Assembly (NCBI RefSeq): GCF_021183625.1
Contig: NZ_CP089214.1
Coordinates: forward strand, 6,510,001 to 6,574,000
Direction of reading: 5' to 3'
From: Nocardia asteroides
Lineage (GTDB): Bacteria > Actinomycetota > Actinomycetes > Mycobacteriales > Mycobacteriaceae
Length of the DNA stretch: 64,000 nt
The position numbers were made by a program, and so were the translations under genes. The number at the start of each line of letters is the position of its first letter. The stretch's first letter is position 1. This document shows positions 17,808 to 27,318 of this stretch, one piece after another. The notes below the pieces were generated by a model. It ran no database searches, had not been told where the DNA came from, and worked only from the letters and a program-made list of their open reading frames with translations.

Positions 17808-18653
17808 GTGACGATCGCCGCACGCTACCCCAAGTACCTCCGCCGGATCCGGCGGCCCTACCTCGCCATCGGCCGGGTCGGCGACCACGCGCTCTTCTAC
17901 CTGCGCGCGCTGACCTCCGCGCCCTACGCCGCCTGGCACTACCGCCGCGAGACGATCAGGCTGATCGCCGAGATCAGCATGGGCTCGGGCGCGCTCGCGG
18001 TCTTCGGCGGCACCGTCGTGATCGTCGGGTTCCTCACCCTTGCCACCGGCGGCACGCTCGCCGTGCAGGGCTACAGCTCGCTCGGCAACATCGGCATCGA
18101 GGCGCTCACCGGCTTCCTCTCCGCCTTCATCAACGTGCGCATCTCGGCGCCGGTGGTGGCGGGCATCGGGCTGGCCGCGACCTTCGGGGCCGGCGCGACC
18201 GCGCAGCTCGGCGCGATGCGGATCAACGAGGAGATCGACGCGCTGGAGTCGCTGGCGGTGGAGCCGGTGGCCTACCTGGTCGGCACCAGGCTGGTGGCCG
18301 GGATGATCGCGATCACCCCGCTCTACGCGCTGGCGGTGATCGCCTCGTTCATCGCCAGCCGGGTGATGACGGTGTTCCTGCTCGGCCAGTCCGCGGGGCT
18401 CTACGACCACTACTTCGGCACCTTCCTGAACCCGATCGACCTGCTCTGGTCGTTCCTGCAGGCGATGCTCATGGCGCTGGTGATCCTGCTGATCCACACC
18501 TACTTCGGCTTCTTCGCCTCCGGCGGCCCGTCCGGGGTCGGGATCGCGGTCGGCAATGCCGTGCGCACCTCGCTGATCGCGGTCGTCTCGGTGACGCTGC
18601 TGGTCTCGCTCGCGGTCTACGGCTCCAACGGCAACTTCGACCTCTCCGGATGA
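17808..18653 (+). CDS. yrbEB: YrbE-family permease B of an Mce transporter
   Basis: A 281-residue permease paired with the preceding subunit. Typical B-subunit features are the N-terminal FYLRALTSAPYAAWHYRRETIRLIAEISMG and the core AATFGAGATAQLGAMRINEEIDALESLAVEP. About six membrane segments are visible, ending at GVGIAVGNAVRTSLIAVVSVTLLVSLAVYGS. It begins with GTG after GAGAGGAGG. Its stop overlaps the start of mceA (ATGA). The ATPase (MceG type) that energises such systems is not in this window. Confidence 0.92.
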   Translation: MTIAARYPKYLRRIRRPYLAIGRVGDHALFYLRALTSAPYAAWHYRRETIRLIAEISMGSGALAVFGGTVVIVGFLTLATGGTLAVQGYSSLGNIGIEALTGFLSAFINVRISAPVVAGIGLAATFGAGATAQLGAMRINEEIDALESLAVEPVAYLVGTRLVAGMIAITPLYALAVIASFIASRVMTVFLLGQSAGLYDHYFGTFLNPIDLLWSFLQAMLMALVILLIHTYFGFFASGGPSGVGIAVGNAVRTSLIAVVSVTLLVSLAVYGSNGNFDLSG

Positions 18654-19846
18654 GGAACCCGATGCCCCTGCTCTCCCGCCTGCGGCCGTCGCCGGAGGCG
18701 AAACGCGCGCTGGCCGGGCTGATCTCGATCGGCCTCGGCGTGGCGATCGTCGCCGTCGCGCTGCGGCTGTTCGACGGCGGCTTCACCGAGACCGTCCCGG
18801 TGACGGTGCTCTCGCCGCGCGCCGGGCTGGTGATGAACCCGGACGCCGACGTCAAGCTGCGCGGCGTCACCGTCGGCACGGTGCAGTCCATCGAGACCAG
18901 GGCCGACGGGCTGGCCGAGCTGCGGCTCGCCATCCGCACCGGGGAGCTGAGCCACATCCCCGCCGACGTGACCGTCGACATCGCCTCCACCACCGTCTTC
19001 GGCGCCAAGTTCGTGCAGCTGATCCCGCCTGCCCGGCCGGGCGCCGGGCACCTGGCCGCCGGGCAGGTGCTGGACGCGCGGCACGTCACGGTGGAGATCA
19101 ACACCGTCTTCCAGCAGCTCACCACGGTGCTCGGCAAGATCGAGCCGGAGAAGCTGAACGAGACGCTCGGCGCCATCGCGACCGCGACCAGCGGCCGCGG
19201 CGACCGGGTCGGGCAGATGCTCACCGACCTGGAATCGTTCCTGGCGCAGCTGGACCCGGCGCTGCCCGCGCTCTCCGCCGATCTGGCCGCCGCGCCCGTC
19301 GTGCTGAACACCTACGCCGACGCCGCGCAGCCGCTGCTCGACACCGCCGCGAACGCGAGCACCATCAGCCGCACCCTGGTGGCGGAGCAGCAGAACCTGG
19401 ACGCCTTCCTGGTCGGGTTGATCGGGCTCTCCGACACCGGGACGGCGGTGCTCGCCGAGAACCACGCCGTGCTCGACAGCACGCTGGCCGCCCTGGTTCC
19501 GACCACCACCCTGACCAGGGACTACCGGGCGGCGCTCACCTGCTCGCTGGAGGGGTTCGGCGATCTCTCCCGCTCCCCGCCGGTGGACGTGCCCGGGCTC
19601 GGGCTCTCGGCCAACTTCATGCTCGGCATCGAGCCCTACATGTACCCGCAGCACCTGCCCAAGGTCGCGGCGTCCGGCGGGCCGCAGTGCTCGGTGCTGC
19701 CGGTGCCGTACGAGGGCAGGCCGCCCTACGTGGTCGCCGACACCGGCGCCAACCCCTTCGAGAGTGGCAGGCAGACCGTGGAACTGAACTCGGCCAGTAT
19801 CCAGCAGCTGCTGTTCGGCCCGCTGCTGACGGGGGCGCCGCGATGA
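18650..19846 (+). CDS. mceA: Mce protein, A position
   Basis: A 398-residue Mce-family protein. One N-terminal transmembrane helix (ALAGLISIGLGVAIVAVAL) is followed by the MlaD/Mce domain (VTVLSPRAGLVMNPDADVKLRGVTVGTVQSI) and a long helical region that builds the periplasmic tunnel. The C-terminal part has the conserved actinobacterial pattern around FMLGIEPYMYPQHLPKVAASGGPQC. It starts in the yrbEB stop and ends in the mceB start, consistent with translational coupling of the hexameric complex. Confidence 0.92.
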   Translation: MRNPMPLLSRLRPSPEAKRALAGLISIGLGVAIVAVALRLFDGGFTETVPVTVLSPRAGLVMNPDADVKLRGVTVGTVQSIETRADGLAELRLAIRTGELSHIPADVTVDIASTTVFGAKFVQLIPPARPGAGHLAAGQVLDARHVTVEINTVFQQLTTVLGKIEPEKLNETLGAIATATSGRGDRVGQMLTDLESFLAQLDPALPALSADLAAAPVVLNTYADAAQPLLDTAANASTISRTLVAEQQNLDAFLVGLIGLSDTGTAVLAENHAVLDSTLAALVPTTTLTRDYRAALTCSLEGFGDLSRSPPVDVPGLGLSANFMLGIEPYMYPQHLPKVAASGGPQCSVLPVPYEGRPPYVVADTGANPFESGRQTVELNSASIQQLLFGPLLTGAPR

Positions 19847-20865
19847 ACCGGCGCAACGGCCCGCTGCTCAAGTTCGGTGCCTTCGCGGTGGTCATGCTGC
19901 TGCTCTCCGGGCTGCTCCTGATGGTGTTCGGCGACTACCGCTCCGGCGCGCGCGCGGAGTACACGGCGATCTTCGCCGACTCCTCCGGGCTGCGCCCCGG
20001 CGACACCGTGCGGGTCGCGGGCGTCGAGGTCGGCAGCGTGCGGGAGGTGACGCTGCGCGCCGACCACTCGGTGCGGGTCGGCTTCGACGCCGAGCGCACG
20101 CTGGCGCTGACCGAGGGCACCGCGCTCGCCGTGCGCTACCTGAACCTGGTCGGCGACCGGTACCTGGAGCTCACCGAGGCGCCCGGCACGCCGGGTGTGC
20201 TGGCGGAGGGCGCGGAGATCCCGCAGCAGCGCACCTCGCCCGCGCTGGATCTGGATCTGCTGCTCGGCGGGTTGAAACCGGTGATCCAGGGGCTGGATTC
20301 GCGCCAGGTGAACGCGCTCACCTGGTCGCTGCTCGAGATCGTGCAGGGCAGGGAGGGCACCGTCGAATCGCTGATGGCGCGCACCGCCTCCTTCACCGGC
20401 ACGCTCGCCGCCGACGGCCAGGTGATCCAGCAGCTCATCGACCACCTGAACACCGTCATGCAGACCCTCGCCAGGGACGGTGACCGCTTCTCGGCCACCA
20501 TCGACCGGCTGGACCGGCTCGTCGCCGAGCTGGCCGCGGAGCGGGACCCGATCGGCGACGCCGTCACCGCGCTCGACACCGGCACCGCGACCATCGCCGG
20601 GCTGCTCACCCAGGCCAACCCCCCGCTGGCGGGCACCGTCGACCAGCTCAACCGGCTCGCGCCGCTGATCGACGACGACAAGCAGACGCTCGGCGACGCG
20701 CTCGGCCGGGCGCCGGGGAACTTCCGCAAGCTGGTGCGGGCGGGCACCTACGGCAACTTCATCCAGTACTACATCTGCTCGATCATCGTGCGCGTCAACG
20801 ACCCGGCCGGAAACGTGGTGGTGCTGCCCGCGATCGAGCAGTCGACCGGAAGGTGCAGCAGGTAA
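19843..20865 (+). CDS. mceB: Mce protein, B position
   Basis: A 340-residue Mce-family protein with an N-terminal helix (FGAFAVVMLLLSGLLLMVF), the Mce domain (YTAIFADSSGLRPGDTVRVAGVEVGSVREVTL) and a coiled helical region with regular heptad-like TIDRLDRLVAELAAERDP. The C-terminal NFIQYYICSIIVRVNDPAGN is typical of the B subunit. The ATG at 19843 overlaps the mceA stop. It forms one layer of the predicted heterohexameric lipid tunnel. Confidence 0.92.
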   Translation: MNRRNGPLLKFGAFAVVMLLLSGLLLMVFGDYRSGARAEYTAIFADSSGLRPGDTVRVAGVEVGSVREVTLRADHSVRVGFDAERTLALTEGTALAVRYLNLVGDRYLELTEAPGTPGVLAEGAEIPQQRTSPALDLDLLLGGLKPVIQGLDSRQVNALTWSLLEIVQGREGTVESLMARTASFTGTLAADGQVIQQLIDHLNTVMQTLARDGDRFSATIDRLDRLVAELAAERDPIGDAVTALDTGTATIAGLLTQANPPLAGTVDQLNRLAPLIDDDKQTLGDALGRAPGNFRKLVRAGTYGNFIQYYICSIIVRVNDPAGNVVVLPAIEQSTGRCSR

Positions 20866-21899
20866 TGCTGGAGTACCGCGGAACCCACCTCGCCAGGCAC
20901 GGCACCGTCGGCGTCGTCCTGATGCTGTGCGTCATCCTGCTCGGGCTGCAGGCGCAGCAGTTCATCACCTGGGTCAGCACCGTGCGCTACCACGCGGTCT
21001 TCACCGAGGCCGGCGGGCTCTCGGTCGGCGACGACGTGGTGGTCTCCGGGACGAAGGTGGGCCGGGTGTCGCGGGTCGAGCTGGTGGACGGCGACGCGCG
21101 CGTCACCTTCGCCATCGACGAGACCGTCGTGCTCGGCGACGCCAGCACCGCCAGGATCAAGACCGGCTCGCTGCTCGGCCAGCGGGTGCTCACGCTGGTC
21201 TCGGAGTACTCGGCGGGCTCGCGCCCGCTGCGCCCCTTCGACACCATCCCGGCCGAGCGCACCGGCTCGCCGTACTCGCTCACCGACGCGGTCGGCGAGC
21301 TGACCACCAACGTCACCGGCACCGATACGGAGTCGCTGAACCTGTCGCTGGACATGCTCTCGGTCACCATGGACCGGATCGCGCCGCAGATCGGCCCGGC
21401 CTTCGACGGCCTCACCGAGCTCTCCCGCTCGCTGAACGGCCGCAACACCGCGCTGCGCGACCTGCTCGCCGCCACCGCCGACGTCACCGGCATCCTGGCC
21501 GAGCGCGGCGCCCAGGTGAACAGCCTGATCCTGAACGCCAACGACCTGCTCGGCGTGCTCGCCGCGCGCAGGCAGGCGATCGTGGAGCTGCTGGCCAACA
21601 CCACCGCCGTCGCCGACCAGCTCACCCGGCTGGTGGCGGACAACGAGGCCGAGCTGGCCCCCACCCTCGACCGGCTGAACTCGATCGCCGCCATGCTGCA
21701 GCAGAACCGGGACAATATCGCCGAGGCGCTGCCCGGGCTGGCCAAGGTCGCCATGACCCAGGGCGAGGCCGTCTCCGGCGGGCCGTTCTACAACGCCTAC
21801 GTCGCGAACCTGATCCCGGCGCAGGTGATCCAGCCCTTCATCGATCAGGCGTTCGGCATCCAGCCGCAGCCAGCACCCACTCCGGAGCCGCCCCGATGA
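20865..21899 (+). CDS. mceC: Mce protein, C position
   Basis: A 344-residue Mce-family protein. It opens MLEYRGTHLARHGTVGVVLM, as is usual for C subunits, then a membrane helix and the Mce domain (YHAVFTEAGGLSVGDDVVVSGTKVGRVSRVEL). The end is proline-rich (QPQPAPTPEPPR), a known trait of MceC. The ATG at 20865 overlaps the last base of the mceB stop; GTG 20853 is an alternative start. The stop overlaps the next start (ATGA). Confidence 0.9.
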   Translation: MLEYRGTHLARHGTVGVVLMLCVILLGLQAQQFITWVSTVRYHAVFTEAGGLSVGDDVVVSGTKVGRVSRVELVDGDARVTFAIDETVVLGDASTARIKTGSLLGQRVLTLVSEYSAGSRPLRPFDTIPAERTGSPYSLTDAVGELTTNVTGTDTESLNLSLDMLSVTMDRIAPQIGPAFDGLTELSRSLNGRNTALRDLLAATADVTGILAERGAQVNSLILNANDLLGVLAARRQAIVELLANTTAVADQLTRLVADNEAELAPTLDRLNSIAAMLQQNRDNIAEALPGLAKVAMTQGEAVSGGPFYNAYVANLIPAQVIQPFIDQAFGIQPQPAPTPEPPR

Positions 21900-23128
21900 C
21901 CCGAAGAATCCTGCTCGCCGCCGGCGCCGTGCTTGTCGTCGCGGCGCTCGCCGTCGCGGGGACCTACGGGTACCGCGCGGTCTTCGGGCCGCGCACGATC
22001 ACGGCGGTGTTCAGCACCGCCACCGCCATCTACCGGGGCGACGACGTGCGGGTGGCCGGGGTGAAGGTCGGGCGGATCGCCGACATCCGCCCCACCGGCA
22101 CCAGCACCGAGATGGAGCTGGAGGTGGACCGCGGCGTCACCATCCCGGCGGACGCCAGGGCCGTCGTCGTGGCGCAGAGCCTGGTGGACGCCCGCTACGT
22201 GCAGCTCACCCCGTCCTACCGCGGCGAGGGGCCGACGCTGGCCGACGGCGGGGTGATCCCGCTGGAGCGCACCGCCGTCCCGGTGGAGTGGGACGAGGTC
22301 AAGACCCAGCTCACCCGGCTCGCCACCGAGCTCGGGCCCGGCGCCGACCTGGCCTCCAGCTCCACCGGGCGCTTCATCGACAGCGCGGCGCGGGCCATGG
22401 ACGGCAACGGCGCGAAGCTGCGCAGCACGCTGCTCGAGCTCTCCGCGGTGGGCCGGGTGCTCGCCGACGGCAGCGGCGACATCGCGAGCACGCTGCGCAA
22501 CCTGCAGACCTTCGTGACGGCGCTGCGCGACAGCGATGTGCAGATCGTGCAGTTCCAGGACCGGCTGGCCACGCTCTCCAGCGTGCTGAACGACAGCCGC
22601 TCCGACCTGGACGCGGCACTGGCGAGCCTCTCGGTCGCGGTGGGGGAGGTGCAGCGGTTCGTCACCGCGAACCGGGACCGGGCCACCGAGCAGGTGCAGC
22701 GGCTCACCGACGTGACGCAGAACCTGGTGGACAACCGGGACGATCTGGAGCAGCTGCTGCACGTCTTCCCGACGAGCATCGCCAACTTCTACAACATCTA
22801 CAACCCGGACACCGCCACCGAGGCGGGCGTCTTCGTGCTGAACAATTTCAGCGACCCGATCCAGTTCGTCTGCTCGGCCATCGCCAGCCTGGAGAACGGC
22901 ACCTCCGAGGAGGGGGCGCGCAAGTGCCGCGACTACCTCGGCCCGGTCCTCGGGCTGCTCAACTTCAACTACCTCCCGGTCCCGGTGAACCCCGCGCTCG
23001 GGCCGACCGCGCGCCCGGAGAGCCTGATCTACACCGAGCAGGATCTGATTCCCCTGGTTGTGGACACCACCTCCCCGCCCCCGCCGCCCCTCCCCGATCT
23101 CGGGGCCATCCTCTTCCCCGGAAGGTAG
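21896..23128 (+). CDS. mceD: Mce protein, D position
   Basis: A 410-residue Mce-family protein with an N-terminal hydrophobic segment (ILLAAGAVLVVAALAVAGTY), the Mce domain (ITAVFSTATAIYRGDDVRVAGVKVGRIADI) and the D-type C-terminal region FPTSIANFYNIYNPDTATEAGVFVLNNFSDPIQFVC followed by a proline run. It overlaps mceC by 4 bp and is followed 6 bp later by mceE. Periplasmic tunnel subunit. Confidence 0.92.
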   Translation: MTRRILLAAGAVLVVAALAVAGTYGYRAVFGPRTITAVFSTATAIYRGDDVRVAGVKVGRIADIRPTGTSTEMELEVDRGVTIPADARAVVVAQSLVDARYVQLTPSYRGEGPTLADGGVIPLERTAVPVEWDEVKTQLTRLATELGPGADLASSSTGRFIDSAARAMDGNGAKLRSTLLELSAVGRVLADGSGDIASTLRNLQTFVTALRDSDVQIVQFQDRLATLSSVLNDSRSDLDAALASLSVAVGEVQRFVTANRDRATEQVQRLTDVTQNLVDNRDDLEQLLHVFPTSIANFYNIYNPDTATEAGVFVLNNFSDPIQFVCSAIASLENGTSEEGARKCRDYLGPVLGLLNFNYLPVPVNPALGPTARPESLIYTEQDLIPLVVDTTSPPPPPLPDLGAILFPGR

Positions 23129-23134
23129 TGAGCC

Positions 23135-24316
23135 GTGTTCACCTCCGGCCAACGTGAGTCGATCGCCCCCGCGAGGCCGGGGCGCGGCGCTGCCGCGCTC
23201 CGGGCCCGAGCGCTGCGCGTGACCGGTATCGCGCTGTGCGCCGTGGCGGCGGTCTCGGGCTGCGCCTGGAAGGGCGTGGAGACCCTGCCGCTGCCCGGTG
23301 CGCCCGGCCAGGGAAGCGATGCCGTCACCATCGACGTGGAGATGGCGAATATCGGCACCCTGGTGCAGAATTCGCCGGTCATGGTGGACGACGTCGTGGT
23401 CGGCAGCGTCAGCGGCATCCGGCTGGACGGCTGGCACGCCGTCGTCCAGGCCTCGATCAGCCCGGACGCCGCCGTCCCGGCGAACGTCGTCGCCACCGTC
23501 GGCCAGACCAGCCTGCTCGGCTCCAGCCACCTCGCGCTGAACACGCCCGCCGGTCAGACCCCGGCCGGAACCCTCTCCTCCGGCGTCCGCATCCCGCTGA
23601 ATGCCTCCTCCACCTACCCCTCCACCGAGCAGACCCTGGCCTCGCTCTCGGTGGTGGTGAACGGCGGCGGCCTCGGCCAGCTCGGCGACATCATCCACAG
23701 CCTGAACGACGCCTTCGACGGCAGACAGGAGCAGGTCGGCGCACTACTGGACCGGCTGGACACCGTCCTCGGCACCCTGGACGGCCAGCGCGCCGACATC
23801 CTCGCCTCGATCGACGCGCTGAACCGCCTCGGCGGCCGCTTCGCCGAGCAGCGCGACACCGTCAGCCGGACCCTGAACGAGCTGCCCCCCGCCCTGGACG
23901 TGCTGCTCGCCGAGCGCCCCGCCCTCACCGACGCGCTCGACCGGCTGCGCGCCTTCAGCGACACCAGCACCGCGGTGGTCCGCGACGTGCAGGCCGACCT
24001 GGTCACCAACCTGCGCAACCTGGAGCCGACGCTCTCCGCGCTGGCCGACGTCGGCCCGCAGATCGACGCGGCGCTCGCCTACGCGACCGTCTACCCGTAC
24101 GGGCAGAAGACGATCGACGGCGCGGCGCGCGGCGACTACCTCAACCTGTTCGCCACCGTCGACCTCACCATTCCCCGGCTGCAGCGAGAGCTGCTGCTCG
24201 GCACCCCCTACGGCGACCCGACCGCCGTGGTGCAGGCCGCCGTCGGCGATCCGGGCTACGCGCAGCAGACCTCCGACCCGCTCCGGGTCGGTATCGCTCC
24301 GGACGGAGGCCGCTGA
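23135..24316 (+). CDS. mceE: Mce lipoprotein, E position
   Basis: A 393-residue Mce protein carrying a lipobox VSGC near residues 40-43 after a hydrophobic stretch (VTGIALCAVAAVSGC). This is the mark of the E subunit (LprK type), which is lipid-anchored. The Mce domain reads VDVEMANIGTLVQNSPVMVDDVVVGSVSGI in outline. The GTG start lies 9 bp after GGAAGG. The last codon is followed at once by mceF, with no spacer. Confidence 0.9.
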   Translation: MFTSGQRESIAPARPGRGAAALRARALRVTGIALCAVAAVSGCAWKGVETLPLPGAPGQGSDAVTIDVEMANIGTLVQNSPVMVDDVVVGSVSGIRLDGWHAVVQASISPDAAVPANVVATVGQTSLLGSSHLALNTPAGQTPAGTLSSGVRIPLNASSTYPSTEQTLASLSVVVNGGGLGQLGDIIHSLNDAFDGRQEQVGALLDRLDTVLGTLDGQRADILASIDALNRLGGRFAEQRDTVSRTLNELPPALDVLLAERPALTDALDRLRAFSDTSTAVVRDVQADLVTNLRNLEPTLSALADVGPQIDAALAYATVYPYGQKTIDGAARGDYLNLFATVDLTIPRLQRELLLGTPYGDPTAVVQAAVGDPGYAQQTSDPLRVGIAPDGGR

Positions 24317-25741
24317 ATGTTGCTGTCCCGCTTCGTCAAGTTCCAGCTGGTCATCTTCGCCGTGCTCTCGGTGATCGGGCTGACCGTGATGGCGACGGTC
24401 TACATGAAGCTGCCGACGCTCGCCGGGATCGGCACCATGCGGGTGACGGTCGAGCTGCCGGCCACCGGCGGGCTCTACCGCTTCGGCAACGTCACCTACC
24501 GCGGCGTCGAGATCGGCAAGGTGACCTCGGTCGAGCTCACCGACGACGGGGTGCTCGCGCACCTCGCGATCGACTCCGGCCGCGACATCCCGGCCGACCT
24601 GGAGGCGCAGGTGCGCAGCGTCTCCGCGGTCGGCGAGCAGTACCTGGAGCTGCGCCCGCGCACCGACGCGGCGCCGTTCCTGCGCGACGGTTCGGTGGTG
24701 GCGCTGCGCGACGCCGCCATCCCGCAGCCGGTCGGCCCGATGCTCGACTCGCTGAGCGCGCTGGTCGGCACCATCCCCACCGACGAGCTGCACAGCCTGC
24801 TCGGCGAGCTCTTCACCGGCCTGCACGGCGCCCAGTACGACCTGGAGACGCTGCTCACCTCGGGGCAGACCATAGCCAGCGAGCTGAACGGGGTGGCGCC
24901 GCAGACCCGCACCCTGATCGAGGACGCGCGGCCACTGCTCGACTCCCAGGTGCGCTCCGCCGACGCCATCCGGATCTGGACCCGCAGCCTCTCCGGCGTC
25001 ACCGCGCAGCTCGTCGCCAACGACCCCCAGCTGCGCGAACTCCTGCACTCCGGCCCGGGGTTCAGCGCCGAGCTGGAGCAGCTGCTCGGCCAGCTGCGGC
25101 CCACGCTGCCGATCCTGCTCGGCAACCTGACCAGCGTCGGCCAGCTCGCGGTCACCTACAACGCCGGGCTGGAGCAGCTGCTGGTGCTGCTGCCGCCCTC
25201 GATCTCCATGATCCAGGCGGTGCAGCCGAACCGGAACGCCTCCGGGCTCGGGCTCGGCGACTTCCGGATCAGCGGCGTCTCCGACCCGCCCGCCTGCACC
25301 GTCGGCTTCCTGCCGCCGTCGGAGTGGCGCTCACCGGAGGACACCACGGTCATCGACACCCCGAACGACCTGTACTGCAAGCTGCCGCAGAACTCCGATA
25401 TCGCGGTGCGCGGCGTGCGCAACATCCCGTGCGCGGAGAACCCGGCCAAGCGCGCCCCGACCGCCGCGCTCTGCCACAGCCCGGAGGGTTTCGTCCCGCT
25501 CGCCAACGAGCAGCCGCTGCTCGGCCCCTACCCCCGCGACCCGAGCCTCGAGGGGCAGGGGATCCCGCCGGACTCCCGCTACGGAACCGCGCCGGCCTCG
25601 TTCGGGACCGCGCCCCCGTCGTTCGGAACGGCGCAGTACGACCCGCACACCGGCAACTACCTGGGCCCGGACGGAAAGCTCTACCAGCAAACGGATCTCG
25701 CCGACAAAGCTGCCGTCTGGACGGACATGCTCCCGCACTGA
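24317..25741 (+). CDS. mceF: Mce protein, F position
   Basis: A 474-residue Mce protein, the last gene of the operon. It starts MLLSRFVKFQLVIFAVLSVI with a membrane helix, then the Mce domain (VTVELPATGGLYRFGNVTYRGVEIGKVTSVEL). The C-terminal third has conserved cysteines (SDPPACTVGFLPPSEWR, DLYCKLPQNS, NIPCAENPAKRAPTAALC) and ends in a low-complexity tail with repeated SFGTA units. It starts directly after the mceE stop and is followed by a strong hairpin terminator. Confidence 0.92.
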   Translation: MLLSRFVKFQLVIFAVLSVIGLTVMATVYMKLPTLAGIGTMRVTVELPATGGLYRFGNVTYRGVEIGKVTSVELTDDGVLAHLAIDSGRDIPADLEAQVRSVSAVGEQYLELRPRTDAAPFLRDGSVVALRDAAIPQPVGPMLDSLSALVGTIPTDELHSLLGELFTGLHGAQYDLETLLTSGQTIASELNGVAPQTRTLIEDARPLLDSQVRSADAIRIWTRSLSGVTAQLVANDPQLRELLHSGPGFSAELEQLLGQLRPTLPILLGNLTSVGQLAVTYNAGLEQLLVLLPPSISMIQAVQPNRNASGLGLGDFRISGVSDPPACTVGFLPPSEWRSPEDTTVIDTPNDLYCKLPQNSDIAVRGVRNIPCAENPAKRAPTAALCHSPEGFVPLANEQPLLGPYPRDPSLEGQGIPPDSRYGTAPASFGTAPPSFGTAQYDPHTGNYLGPDGKLYQQTDLADKAAVWTDMLPH

Positions 25742-25797
25742 GCACGATCCGGTCCGCCCGGCCCGTCGATCGACGCGACCGGTGCCCACCCCCACAC

Positions 25798-25836
25798 GCA
25801 CCGGGCGCCCCGCATGACATGCGGGGCGCCCGGTGC
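25798..25836. terminator. Bidirectional hairpin terminator between mceF and mftC
   Basis: A 39-bp near-perfect palindrome with complementary arms at 25798-25816 and 25818-25836; as RNA it would fold into a 16-bp stem with a 7-nt loop ATGACAT. It lies between two converging operons and reads GATTTCG on the plus strand side, so only a weak T-run is present. It probably stops transcription from both directions. Confidence 0.8.
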
Positions 25837-25843
25837 GATTTCG

Positions 25844-27025
25844 TCAGCGGCCGAGACCGGCCAGGGGGCTGGTGTCGCAGGCCTTGCCCGCGACCGTCGC
25901 CGCCGGACGCTGGATCGTCGGCAGCCCGAGCCCGACCGACGCCTTGCGACCCTTCCGCGAATGATCCTTGTCCGGCTTGGGCAGCGACCCCGCCAGCTCG
26001 AGCTCAGCGTTCCCGCGCACGCACTCCGGATCCGGCCCGTCCAGCGGCAGCCCGGTGAAGAACTTCGCCGCCATGCACCCGCCCTTGCAGGAGTCGTAGG
26101 CCGAGCAGGAGACGCAGGCCCCGCCGGTCTGCGGCTCGCGCAGCCGGGTGAAGAGCTCGGAGCGGCGCCAGACGGATTCGAACCCGCCCGGGTCGCGCAC
26201 GTTCCCGGCCAGGAATTCGTCGTGGATGGCGAACGGGCAGGCGTACACGTCGCCGACCGGGTCGATCAGGCACACCACCCGGCCCGCGCCGCACAGGTTC
26301 AGCCCGGGCAGCGGGGTGGAGCCGAGCGCGTTCAGGTGGAAGAACGAGTCGCCGGTGAGCACCTTCTCGCCGTTGGCGATCAGCCAGTCGTAGATCGCCA
26401 GCTGCTGGTCGGTGGTCGGGTGCAGCTCCGGCCAGACGTCCGCGCCGCGCCCGGAGGGCCGCAGCCGGGTGATCCGCAGCTGCGCGCCGAACCGGTCGGC
26501 GATGGCCTTGAAGTCGTCGAGCTGGGCGACGTTGTGCCGCGTCATCACGACCGAGATCTTGAAGTTCTCGAACCCGGCGTCGGCCAGGTTGCCCATGGCC
26601 CGGTAGGCCATGTCGAACGAGCCGGGCCCGCGTACCGCGTCGTTGACCTCGGCGGTCGCGCCGTCCATGGAGATCTGCACGTCGACGTAGTCGCTCGCCG
26701 CGAGCTGCTTGGCCCGCGCCGCGTTCAGCCGCACCCCGTTGGTGGAGAACTTCACGCCGACGCCGTGGTCGACGGAGTAGTCGAGCAGCTCCCAGAAGTC
26801 GGGCCGCACGGTGGGCTCGCCGCCGCCCATGTTGACGTAGAAGACCTGCATGCGCTGCAGCTCGTCGATCACGGCCTTGCACTCGGCGGTGCTCAGCTCG
26901 CGCGGATCGCGCCTGCCGGAGGAGGAGAGGCAGTGCTCGCAGGCGAGGTTGCAGGCGTAGGTCAGCTCCCAGGTGAGGCAGATGGGGGCGTCCAGGCCGT
27001 GTTCGAAGTGCTCGACGAGTTTCAT
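25844..27025 (-). CDS. mftC: Mycofactocin radical SAM maturase
   Basis: A 393-residue radical SAM/SPASM enzyme that decarboxylates and crosslinks the C-terminal Val-Tyr of MftA. The SAM cluster is Cys25, Cys29, Cys32 in CNLACEHC; MGGGEPTVRPDF follows. The SPASM cysteines lie in CGAGRVVCLIDP, YACPF and CVSCSAYDSCKGGC. The family match is strong, including the start MKLVEHFEHGLDAPICLTWELTYAC. A basic C-terminal tail (KPDKDHSRKGRKAS) is typical. Its start overlaps the mftB stop. Confidence 0.95.
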   Translation of the reverse strand: MKLVEHFEHGLDAPICLTWELTYACNLACEHCLSSSGRRDPRELSTAECKAVIDELQRMQVFYVNMGGGEPTVRPDFWELLDYSVDHGVGVKFSTNGVRLNAARAKQLAASDYVDVQISMDGATAEVNDAVRGPGSFDMAYRAMGNLADAGFENFKISVVMTRHNVAQLDDFKAIADRFGAQLRITRLRPSGRGADVWPELHPTTDQQLAIYDWLIANGEKVLTGDSFFHLNALGSTPLPGLNLCGAGRVVCLIDPVGDVYACPFAIHDEFLAGNVRDPGGFESVWRRSELFTRLREPQTGGACVSCSAYDSCKGGCMAAKFFTGLPLDGPDPECVRGNAELELAGSLPKPDKDHSRKGRKASVGLGLPTIQRPAATVAGKACDTSPLAGLGR

Positions 27026-27318
27026 GGTCGCTCCTGGATGGTCCCGGCGTCGGCGAGGCCCGCGAGCGCTCGCAAGTAGTGGTCGTGCGAGGGGACGGGC
27101 ACGCCCGCCGCGGTGAGCGCGCTGTTCGCGTCGGGTTGCTCCGCGAGCGCGCGCACCACCGCCACCAGCAGTGGCGTCTTCAGGAACGAGAGCCTGCGGG
27201 TGCCGTAGTCGTAGAGCAGCGCCCCGAACGGCTCGGGCCGCACCGACACCGAGGGTGCCAGTGCGTAGGCCCGGGCCGGATCGAACGGCGGACGGTCAGT
27301 AGACACCGCACATGCCAT
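27022..27318 (-). CDS. mftB: Mycofactocin peptide chaperone
   Basis: A 98-residue PqqD-like RiPP recognition protein that binds the MftA leader and presents it to MftC. The signature FDPARAYALAPSVSVRPEPFGALLYDYGTRRLSFLK is diagnostic. ATG 27318 is chosen because GAGGAGG lies 9 bp before it, inside mftA; GTG 27306 would remove four residues. The gene therefore begins within the last codons of mftA and ends in the start of mftC. Confidence 0.93.
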   Translation of the reverse strand: MACAVSTDRPPFDPARAYALAPSVSVRPEPFGALLYDYGTRRLSFLKTPLLVAVVRALAEQPDANSALTAAGVPVPSHDHYLRALAGLADAGTIQERP

